From assembly GCA_963682175.1 (NCBI GenBank), contig OY821786.1, forward strand, positions 36,573,501 through 36,637,500: 64,000 nucleotides of DNA, in the 5' to 3' direction. Positions 23,773 through 33,600 of the stretch are shown piece by piece. This DNA comes from Triglochin maritima. Taxonomy: Eukaryota > Streptophyta > Magnoliopsida > Alismatales > Juncaginaceae. How positions within the stretch are numbered: position 1 is the stretch's first letter; each line of letters starts with the position of its first letter. The translations under genes were made by a program, and so were the position numbers. The notes under the pieces are model-generated. The model was not told where the DNA came from, ran no database searches, and saw only the letters and a list, made by a program, of their open reading frames with translations.

Positions 23773-24879
23773 TCACTTTTCAGCCTTCACTAGCTCCATA
23801 TTATCAAAACCTACAAATTCGATCTTCCCTTCATACGCCTGCAAAATCGCAGGCAAGACGACCTCATACTTGCTGACATAATTCCTCTTGAACACGGCAT
23901 TACTTCTTGCCAACGCTGAATAGACATTCATGTCTTTTTTCGAAACACCATTAGAAATCAAAAGCCCCAACACAGCACACCTCGGAACAAGCGTCTTCTC
24001 CAAACTAAAATTGAGCAAAGTAGGGTAAGTACACAAACAAGCCGGAGTCATTTTAAGCTTGTTCATGGTGAAATCCAAACTCCTCCGGATTTTCTCAGTA
24101 GACAAAGAAAGCAAATACGGACACGTCTTGAAAGCCAATAGAATATCCGAATCCGACCACCCAAACTCCTTGTAAGCTGCGACCTTCATGTCCCATTTAG
24201 CGGCATTCATTGTGACCTTAACTTGGAGAGCATAGATGAACATCAAACTAGACACTCTCGCACCGGACGACTTAAGATCTTCGACCACCTCCGCAAATCG
24301 CACGGGGTCAACAATTAGAGATCTCGGTTGCTTGATCAAGAGTTTGCAAGCATTTGAATCGGTAACGCCCTGAGATTTAAGAAACTCCATATTGGTAGAA
24401 ACCACTCTGGTGTTATAAATCCCGAGCAAGGCCGGGGTACGCTTGAGGGCGGATAAGATGTCTTCCTTTGAGTTCAAGAACCCCATTAGGATCTCCAGCG
24501 ATGGGATCATTGCATTCTTGAGGCTCCACCGGAGGAACCACGGATGGTGAACAACCGATTGGACCAACGACTTGCCGCTAAGCCCGATTTGTTGCTGCAA
24601 AAATTCCATCTTTGGCCTTAAATTCTTATCCGGGTGGAACGAAAGCAGCGCCGGCATCCGACCCACGGCTGCCGCGATGTTGGAGTCGGTGAAACCGTAG
24701 TCTCTGAGGACTGAGGACACTGAATTGCCGTTTCCGGGGTTCAAAAGGTGGGATTTTGACGAGATGGGTCGGATTAGAAATGGATTTTGAGGCGGAAAAG
24801 TGGTTTGGGGGTTGAATTTGAGTGGAAAATTTAGGATTTGGTTTCTATGGTTACCGAATTTGGAGATAAAAGCGAGCAT
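23773..24879 (-). CDS. mTERF family protein, copy 4 (368 aa)
   Basis: Intact intronless gene on the minus strand. It starts MLAFISKFGNHRNQI; note GNHRNQ where the other copies have GSRRNQ. Motif prolines are seen in RMPALLSF, HHPWFLRW, RTPALLGI, KQPRSLIV, TCPYLLSL and TYPTLLNF, consistent with a complete set of mTERF repeats. It ends VGFDNMELVKAEK. It is followed downstream by the VTT/DedA fragment A and the mTERF relic and preceded by fragment B, a repeating arrangement with copy 5. Predicted to be imported into an organelle and to bind nucleic acid there. Confidence 0.92.
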   Translation of the reverse strand: MLAFISKFGNHRNQILNFPLKFNPQTTFPPQNPFLIRPISSKSHLLNPGNGNSVSSVLRDYGFTDSNIAAAVGRMPALLSFHPDKNLRPKMEFLQQQIGLSGKSLVQSVVHHPWFLRWSLKNAMIPSLEILMGFLNSKEDILSALKRTPALLGIYNTRVVSTNMEFLKSQGVTDSNACKLLIKQPRSLIVDPVRFAEVVEDLKSSGARVSSLMFIYALQVKVTMNAAKWDMKVAAYKEFGWSDSDILLAFKTCPYLLSLSTEKIRRSLDFTMNKLKMTPACLCTYPTLLNFSLEKTLVPRCAVLGLLISNGVSKKDMNVYSALARSNAVFKRNYVSKYEVVLPAILQAYEGKIEFVGFDNMELVKAEK

Positions 24880-24970
24880 CTTTCAGTTTAAAGAGACTGA
24901 GAATGCTTACCAGAAGAAGAAGACGAAGGATAGATTGGTGATTTCTTCTTCCGAATGTAGGATTCCGTTG

Positions 24971-24998
24971 TCTAGGGTTAGGGTTAGGGTTTGGGGTT
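24971..24998 (-). promoter_or_regulatory. Telo-box array upstream of mTERF gene 4
   Basis: On the minus strand AAACCCTAACCCTAACCCTA lies about 95-120 bases before the ATG at 24879, followed by the donor-like TGGTAAGCA nearer the start. The arrangement matches that at 18455. Confidence 0.55.
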
Positions 24999-25783
24999 TT
25001 GGGCGGAAAAAGGAAGGACGTCAAGGGAAAAATGAGATTTTTGTAGAAGAATTATAATTTTACTAATATTTTCCTCCCCCCAAAAAAAGACAATTTTAGG
25101 TCATTTTATGTTTATTTATCTTTAAGAAGGAAGTAAGAATGGTATTGAAATAAGTAGGAAAGGTTGAGATTTTCCTTATTCCTTAATAATAATAAAAGAT
25201 AACAATTTTAAGAACGTAAAGACAAACATGAAGCAAAATGACTCATGTGATATCCTTTTTTAGGTCATGTTATTGTTATTATATGATATAATAATATAAC
25301 AATAAACAATATAGACGTCCAATTTGTGTTTGATTTGATCTGTAAATGAAGTCGTTTGAACTCAAAATAATTTATATACGATTCATGTCCGTATATGTTT
25401 TGTATGGATAAAAATAGTCTTTATCTACGTCTATGTACAACTAGTATCCGGATTTGAAAAATAGATATAGATATACCTTTGATTTTGAGAGACAGCATGC
25501 CTTTTCCTTTCCAAATTGTTTTGCTGTTTTCTAGATTCCCATTGCATCACACTTTTTAGAATTTTATTAACTCTTAATGGCGTCCATATTTTCAATTCCA
25601 ACCACTAGAGAGATTTAGCACCATGCAACCATATCGGCATAGCAATTAACCAAATATAAACCTACAAATCTTGTGCATATAAAAAAAATTAAAATGCCTG
25701 TATTTAGGCCCTGTAATAATGTATGCAATAGTTTTTCTTGATTTCCCTCTTTGAATTCATGCACTAAGCCAACACAGCCAGCA

Positions 25784-27085
25784 ACTTGCAGCCATTAAGA
25801 TCACTTTATGTTAAACACAAATTTCTCCAATGACAGAATAAATTACCATTGAACAATAAATTGAACTCTAACATACAATGTTAGTCAGCAAAAGACATGG
25901 TATGCATGAATAACTGGAACAAGTGAGATTAATGACATTAACACATTTACAGGATCACAAACTGCAGCCAACCAAGATTTTGCTGTTATTGGGGATGTTT
26001 CGGTGTCCCACTTTCACATTTCACCGTACTCTTGACTCCTGTGGTGAGAATTATAGAGATCACCCCAACTCTTCAGTAACAAGATATGTTGTCGCGGATG
26101 AGAAGACATCCAAATCCCCAACACATTTAAACTCTCCATGAGCAATAACAGCCTGCTTCCAAAAAAAGAATACCTTGATCATTAACCATCTATCTCATGT
26201 AGAATCCAACAGCAAAATTCTATGGTTTCATCCTAAAGTCAATGCTAAAAAACCGTCATATTACAATGCACGTTCAGCAAAGCGTGGAACTGAAAAAACC
26301 ATCATCCAAAAAGAAATACAAAACAGAAAACTATAAAAACATTGTCACTATGCAAGAGTGAGTGAGTAACTATTGCAACTGCACACGTCGCATGTGGCTT
26401 TCTTAGCATAGGCGATGCTCGCATATGCAAAATGCGTCACGCATATCTGGACGTTGCCTGGAACAGTCTTTGTAAGAGTCATTGTTCTATTTAGCTGGTT
26501 CAATTAGTATGATTTTTGACACCTCATATCCGAGTTAGTTTGACATTTAATCCTTATATCTTTGTCCTCATATCAAGTAACTTTTCCGTCAATATCCTCC
26601 TTATAAGTCATTTTGACATACTTCCTTTATTAAGAATTATAAATTAAGTGCTCCAGTCATAACTTTGTTTCAAAACATCGACTAAACTTAGAGTAGGTTA
26701 TCTTTCTTTTCACGTTATGGGGAATAACAGAACTGAGACAATGATCACATGAATAATTTCAAAAAAACAAAAAAAGACACGACCATATAACTCCACCTTA
26801 TGCAGAACTACTTTAAGGAGGGCATTGATGTCCAATGCCAACAATTTTAAAACCAGTCAATTAGAAAGGGTGGCTTTTAAGAATGTTGAAACAAAAACGA
26901 CCCAAATTTGTAAAAATGGGCAAGTCTAAGTACCCTGACAGTAACAAAAGAAGTTGAGACGAACGTGATGGAGGTTTCTAACATGAAAAGTGTGATATGG
27001 TATGTCCACTATAGAAGCCATATTGATGGATGTGTTTGGCAGGGTTAATGTGACCCTTAGGAACATGTCGTTTGGTTTGATATAG
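25784..27085 (-). pseudogene. Fragment of VTT/DedA gene 3' part, copy B
   Basis: 26040-26165 is a broken copy of the last coding exon of the intact gene at 40995-43984. 26930-27085 is a broken copy of its third coding exon (matches GGTATGTCAACTATAG and GTGTTTGGCAGGGT with substitutions). The intron between is also related, for example 26380-26500 against 41340-41450. Stops and indels show it is not coding. Its presence shows that the mTERF duplication unit included neighbouring sequence. Confidence 0.75.
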
Positions 27086-27697
27086 ATATAATTTGCAAGC
27101 AAAGCATTAAAATCACAAGGCTGAACGATAATTTAGGTCGATAAATAAATTCTGTGTAATTGTAAGACTATGTAAATAGTGCTTTAGTCTGTAAACATCG
27201 TACATTTTTCTCTACTAGAATAAGATAAAAAACAAGTTCTGGATCTAAGATTGACCTACTTCCAATCAATGTTTTCAAGAAACAATATGTGAAACGAGCT
27301 CAATAAATTGCTTTATGCAATTTTTCAATCAAACCTGAAAGAAAGAAATATGAAACCAAAATCTACAACAAAGAGAACTACTCAATTGATTAGCAGTGAT
27401 TTACCTACAAAAGTCTAAAACTAGGTCCCACATTTCCGAAATCAAAACAATTGTACAACTGGAAATCGCCTCAACCATCAAAAAAGGATCTGTCAGTTAA
27501 CATGTTTTAGCTAGTGTATTACAATAACTGAAGAAGAACCGATAGAACTAGTACCTCAGGTTATTGGTTATATCATGATGGATGCAGCTTTTGGTTGGTC
27601 CCATAGATGGAGCAATATCAGAAAGCACCCGCCCTCTTGGTAAACATCAATCATACAAATAGAAGTCATTGTGGAACCAAAATACCAAAAATATAAC

Positions 27698-28813
27698 TCA
27701 CCTGCCACTCTTTTTAGCCCTCACTCGCTCTATATTATCGAAACCTACAAAGTCCATCTTCCCTTCATACGCCTCCAGAACCGCAGGCAACACCTTCTCG
27801 TACTTGCTGACATAATTCTTCTTGAACATGGCATTACTTTTAATCAACGCCGAATAGACGCTCATTTTCCTTTTAACGACACCATTAGAAATCAAAAGCC
27901 CCAACACAGCACACCTCGGAATGAGCGTCTTCTCCAAGCTAAAGTTGAGCAAAATAGGGTAAGTAGACAAAGAATCCGTATTCATCTTAAGGTTGTTCAT
28001 GGTGAAATCCAAATTCCTTCGGATCTTCTTAGTAGACAAAGCAAGTACATACGGCCACTTCTTGAAAACTAATTCGATTTCCGACTCTGACCACCCGAAC
28101 TCCTTGTAAACCGCGACCTTCATGTCCCACTTAGCGGCATTCATCGTGACCTTAACTTGGAGAGCATAGAGGAACATCAAACCAGACAAACTCACACCAG
28201 ACGACTTAAGATCTTCAACGACCTCTGTGAATCGCTCGGGATCCACAATTAGACATCCTGGTTGCTTGATTAAGAGATTGCGGGCATTGGAATCGGGAAC
28301 GCCCTGAGACCTAAGAAACTCCATATTGGTTGAAAGTAATTTTGTCTTCCTAAGCTCGAGCAATGTCGGGGTACGCTTGAGGGCGGATAAGACGTCGTCC
28401 TTCGAGTTAAGGAATCCCATTAGGATCTCCACAGCCGGGACCATGGCGCTCTCGAGGCTCGACATGAGGATCCACGGATAGAAAACCACGAATTTGACCA
28501 ACGAGGCACCACTAAACCCGATGGTTCGATGCAAAAATTCCATCTTGGGTCTCAAATTGCGGTCCGGGTCGAACCAGAGAATCGAAGGCATACGACGGAC
28601 TGCCGCCGTGATGTTGGAGTCGGTGAGACCGTACTCTTTAAGGATTTTGAGCACCGAATTGTCGCTTTGGGGGGTCGAAAGGTGGGATTTTGACGAGATG
28701 GGTCGGATAAGAAATGGATTTTGAGGCGGAAAAGTGGTTTTGGGGTTGAATTGGAGTGGAAAAGTTAGGGTTTGGTTTCTACGGCTACCGAATTTGGAGA
28801 TGAAAGAAAGCAT
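27698..28813 (-). CDS. mTERF family protein, copy 5 (371 aa)
   Basis: Intact intronless minus-strand gene of 371 codons. The N-terminal ~67 codons match copy 1 (10452, opposite strand) with only about two synonymous base differences, while the remaining ~300 residues differ at many positions. Motif prolines occur in RMPSILWF, FYPWILMS, RTPTLLEL, KQPGCLIV, KWPYVLAL and TYPILLNF. The C-terminal lysine/arginine tail is RVRAKKSGR, and the stop overlaps a donor-like GGCAGGTGAGT. The leader has TGGTAAGCA about 36 bases before the ATG. Predicted organelle nucleic-acid-binding protein. Confidence 0.93.
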   Translation of the reverse strand: MLSFISKFGSRRNQTLTFPLQFNPKTTFPPQNPFLIRPISSKSHLSTPQSDNSVLKILKEYGLTDSNITAAVRRMPSILWFDPDRNLRPKMEFLHRTIGFSGASLVKFVVFYPWILMSSLESAMVPAVEILMGFLNSKDDVLSALKRTPTLLELRKTKLLSTNMEFLRSQGVPDSNARNLLIKQPGCLIVDPERFTEVVEDLKSSGVSLSGLMFLYALQVKVTMNAAKWDMKVAVYKEFGWSESEIELVFKKWPYVLALSTKKIRRNLDFTMNNLKMNTDSLSTYPILLNFSLEKTLIPRCAVLGLLISNGVVKRKMSVYSALIKSNAMFKKNYVSKYEKVLPAVLEAYEGKMDFVGFDNIERVRAKKSGR

Positions 28814-30666
28814 TTTTCAGTTTAGGGAGAGATACAGAATGCTTACCAGAAGATGGATATGTCTAATTCTTATGTCTAGGGTTTTGGGTTTTTGAAAATT
28901 TGGGCGGAAAAAAGGAAGGAGACGAGAGATTGGTTGAGAATTTGAGATCAGATCGGAATCCAACGTTATTAAGGTTGAAGAAAGGAAAAATTGCATTGTC
29001 ATATTTGCATCTATCTAAATTCTAAAGTTAGAAAAAGAAAACTAAAGGACTGTAATGCAAAGCTACAGTAACATTAACTCATTAAGGGTGTGAATGTGTG
29101 ATACTGTGATCCACGGGAGAGTAAACCGGTCCTTTCCACTCCAGGTTTTTGGACCAGACCAGACCGATCGATCCAGAACGGATCTGTAGTCGGTTCGGGT
29201 TTCGATCCAAAGTGGATCTAATCGGTTTGGGTTTCGGTCTGATCCCTGGTGACAGACTGGGTTCCAATTCGGTCGAAACTCGAATCCACTCCCGAATTTT
29301 CAATACAAACAAGCCCAATTTTGAGCCGGACTGATTGGTTCACGGTCTTCATTCCAAACCCGAATCAGACCAGTAGGGTCTTCGATCCACACCCTGGCAG
29401 TAGACCAGGTTTCGATCCGAGCCAAGTTCAGACTGATGCACAACCCTACTGTGATTAGTTTGTAAGGAAGAATTCAACTTCTCATACGAGTTAACAACAA
29501 GATTAATTGTGGTTTACTTTTTTTGAAATTGAGTCATATTAAATTAATACGAAGGATCTGATTGTGAACCACAACTTGACATGCTCAAAACAAAACAAAA
29601 AATCCGAATCAAACAAATTTCAGGCCCCGACAGAAATAAAGATCCATACATGAAACTGAAATTAGCTTGTAGTAAACTACAAGTAACCATAAGAGTAGGG
29701 GTGCACACGGGTCAGGTTGAACCCGAAACAGACCCGAACCCGACTGGTCGGGTCGGGTCGGGTCGGGTTGGGTTAGAAATTTCTGATACCCGAATTTTCG
29801 GGTCGGGTTCGGGTTGTAGGGGTTGGGTTGACCCAACCCGACCCGAAACCGAAATATTAATTTGATAGTATTTTTAATTGAATATTTATTAGTTAATTGT
29901 ATATTAATATAGTCTGTACAAAAAATATATCAGTAAGTCCAACTAACAAAAATCCGAACACGACGTGAACCGAATCTGACCCGCTGTGACTTGACCGGCC
30001 TGGCACGAGGTCTAGGAAAATTACATATGCTTTGGACGGAGAAATTTTCTATAGCACCCAAATTCCAACGTGTATTGAAAATGTCCCGTCAACAATCACT
30101 TGGACACTTAGGACTAGACCATCAACAAAGATTATGTCCATCCTTAATGTTATATTCAACCCCTATCTAATCTGGATTAATCTTAGACCCAGACGCCAAA
30201 AGGAGATAATTTTGTCTTGAGCTTGGGTTATGGCTATATTTTGCATATTATAAGTGTAGACATAATCCTTGTTTGCTGCAAAGTGTCTCCAAGACTTGTT
30301 AAGTCTCAATCATATACTATGAGTTTAAAGATGACGAATTTCAAAGCTCCAAAACTGTTTTGGTCGGCCAATTCGCTTACAATTCATCAATTTTTTCATG
30401 TGCTTGTATTTTCAGTGAAATTTCACAGGAAATTCTTCCTAAACTTGTCTATTTTTTCTCCACCCTACAGAAAGCAATTGGAGTTATAATTACGTGAATA
30501 ATTAATTGTTAACTTACCTCGTAAGGATAAGAAATCAAAACAAGAAAAATCTTCTCTAAATAGTATAGTAGAAGAACGCTTCCTGGTCCCGGCCAACTTT
30601 TTCTTGTAACCAACTCTTCAAATATATGACAACTGAAAAATGATGATACATGTAATAATGAAGATG
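28814..30666. other. Spacer with low-complexity GGGTC-type repeats
   Basis: At 29150-29420 there are degenerate GGTTTCGATCC/GGTTTGGGTTTCGG repeats. At 29735-29845 there are (GGTCG)n-like runs followed by an inverted AACCCGACCC run. Translations of these are purely repetitive. No gene is recognised between 29850 and 30660. Confidence 0.55.
29735..29845. repeat. GGGTC pentamer-like repeat
   Basis: GGGTCGGGTCGGGTCGGGTT and variants, then GGTTGACCCAACCCGACCCG, so the two halves can pair. Such runs are common in plant intergenic DNA. Confidence 0.7.
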
Positions 30667-33600
30667 CTACAAAATAAATTTGTTTGGTATGTGGGAGATC
30701 TTAGCCCATTCTGGTCCTTCAATGTTCTCACATCGCACCTTCAGTTGGTCGCAAACGCCGATGATTAACTTGTTCAATGTTTTGGGGAGACCGAAGTCCG
30801 GAAAACATCGGAGATTTTCACAACATAACACACGAAAGGTTACTATTGATGGCAACAAAAGAATGTCGTCCGGAACGGAAGTTAGATTGCAGCAAAACAA
30901 AATGGATAACTTCTGGAGGGAAGTGAAATCTGGTCATGACACCTCTTTGGACATGACAATGGGATCACTACAATGCTCAACAACTAACTTTCGGAGAGCA
31001 CTGCCTCTACATCGCAAAAAGGATGGCTGCCAACAGACTACTGCTGTCAATTTCCAAGTACTCAAGTGACGGAAATAATAGTACTGTAGCCGATACTCGT
31101 ATTTGGATTGAAGGGCAGTGTTTGATTGTCAAACGCTTGAGGTTGGAATGAAGTAGTTGATAACTTGTTGCAGAATTTCAATCGCAGATCTACCACGTTG
31201 TCGACCACCGGGAGGGATTCAAAATTATCACAGTTTACCATCCGAAGCTGTGTCAGTTGGGCTAGAGTTGTTCTGTTCAACCAACTCGGACACCCAACAC
31301 CTTGATAGCAATGAATTTTTAGTTGTTGAATGTTCTGATGCGGTCGTAGTCGTTCCAGTACTTTCGAATCTAAGAAATCACCGCCTTTTCGGTCTCGACA
31401 CAACTCCCAAGTCAGGCCTAGCTCACGTAGATGAACTTTGTTGGTCAAGTTGGCCTGGACAGCTTCTTCTACACTTTCTATGTTCTGCAGACCAACTATC
31501 GAGAGTCCTCCTCGTAGTTGGTTCATCTCCTTTAATTCTGTGATTCTGCAACCATTCTGATTTCGTACCATAAATTCCCGTAGTTCTTGCAGGGACACCA
31601 AGAATCCTAAGCCATTTATATTTCTCGCGATGTCCCACGTTACATCGAGATTACGCATGTTGCCATGGATGTTGACCTCGCCTACTTGCCATAGGGATCT
31701 CACTTTAAGCGTTTGCAGGTTGTAAAGCTCGCAGATCGGCGAACTTATCACATCACCATCAAAAAGAAGACCCAGATAGCGAAGATGTATTAAAGTGCCT
31801 ACGGAATCCGGCAACGTTCTGATTTTTATGTCACTGAAGTCTAGCACACGGAGGCATTTCAAATTCAATAGTAGAAGAGGTCGCCGCATCATCATCAAAT
31901 CAACATGCTCGAAGCATGTCGTCTTCCAACAGCATGAGGAAACGGTGCGTAATTTTCCAAATCTCTTATGCTTTAGCTTCTCCAAGTCTTGCTCTGATCC
32001 AAGTGACACATGCATCACGGTGTCCGGCCAACTATACGACAGTTGACTTGCAATCGTCAGAGGACACCAGTTGTGCAAGATCATGTACTAAATCATGCAT
32101 CACATACTGTAAGGACGTGAGAGAGAGAGGGGAGGTATGGGTTGTGTATGGTTGGAGGTATGGGAGAGGAGTGAGGTGGTATGGTGGAAGTATGGGTTAG
32201 GTATTAGGTTTTGTTTTTAAAAACCAAAAACTCACCCATTTGCATCTCTTGTTGACATTCGTGTTTTCCACCCAAACCTCACCCTTCTCCTTGCTTTTCC
32301 GGCGACCAGTGGAGGAAGAAGGCGGCGCGGAGGCTCCGGCGTGAGGAGGTCGCGCGTGTGGAGGCGACGGGCGTGAGCGTTGCTTCGGCGGATTCGTCTT
32401 TCTTTTGAGGTATGCCAAGCATTAGTGTGTTTTGCGGTTCTCCATGTTGGGGGAAGTTTGGGTCGGTCGCGGGAGGTCGGAGACCTCGCCGGCGACAAGA
32501 AAACGGCGTAAAATCCTTGGCTGGTGCAAGGTTGCTGTCGACCAACGGTCGACCGGTGCCTTCGGGGATGCCTTGGGGCGGTCGACCGGTTATGCCAAAT
32601 TTCGTGGGTTCGCGTTTGATGTTGCCTGTTTCCGGTCGACCGAGCCTTGTGGTTCGACCGGAACTTAAGTTGTTGTTGTTTATTGCTTGTTGGTTCGACC
32701 GATTAGTATATGCGTTCGACCGATTATATGACTTAGAATTACTAGGCTGACCCTGTAATGTTCGGTCGACCGAGACCCTTGAGTCGGTCGACCGATAGTT
32801 GAATTGATTTTGACTTAGTCAGACCTAGGATTTTGACCTGTCCGGTCGACCGGTTCTTCCCGCTGGTTCGACCGATTGGAGACAGAGTTTTGGGCACTTT
32901 GTTCGACCGTTTGGAGGAAATCCGTTCGACCGTTACTGTTGGTTTCGGTCGACCGGTTTGCCTGATTCGGTCGACCGATGGGGCACAGTACTGGTTTTCT
33001 TGTCCTAGTGAGATGTCAACTCTGTCCACGGAAACCCGTGTCCTCGCTTAACGCGTGAGCCGGGAGGTGACGGTGGGTGCGTTCTGCGTGCCTGCCCAGG
33101 GACCGCCGTGTGGAAGAGTGTGGGCATCTGGGACGTGTCGTCTCCACAGATGGAGGGCGACGTAGCCTTGATGTTCTGACTCACAGTAGAGTAGCAGGCC
33201 TGAGGGATTGCGGATCCCAGTGCACGAGGTGCACGGCTCGTTGGAGCATGTTGACCCTGCGGGCTGTTTGAGCTCGGATCGCTCGTGTAGACAAGGCGAT
33301 GATCGTTCCACCCGATGCTGTTCCGGGTGATGATTGTTCTGCCGATGCTGTTCCGGCGGAAGTGCCGTCCGACGACGTTTCCGGGCGATGGTGTCCCACC
33401 GATGCTGTTCCGGTGAGGGTATGGACTGCCGACGATCTTTTCCGGCAGGGTAGTCTGGACGGGCTCCTCCAGATGAGTGGACCGACCTGGGCGACGGCCC
33501 CGTTGGTGAGGTGTTGACCTCGAGATTTCAGCTGATTTCTACTTCGCGCAGGCGTGCGGACGCTCCTCACCGATCCCTTGACTAGAGTAGTCGCGTGTGG

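Noticed and set aside
29581..29865. 94-codon plus-strand frame with PTGRVGSGRVGLE-like sequence
   Set aside because: The apparent protein comes from the GGGTC pentamer repeat.
31157..32046. Plus-strand frames across the LRR region
   Set aside because: They are antisense shadows of the leucine-rich repeat coding sequence on the minus strand.
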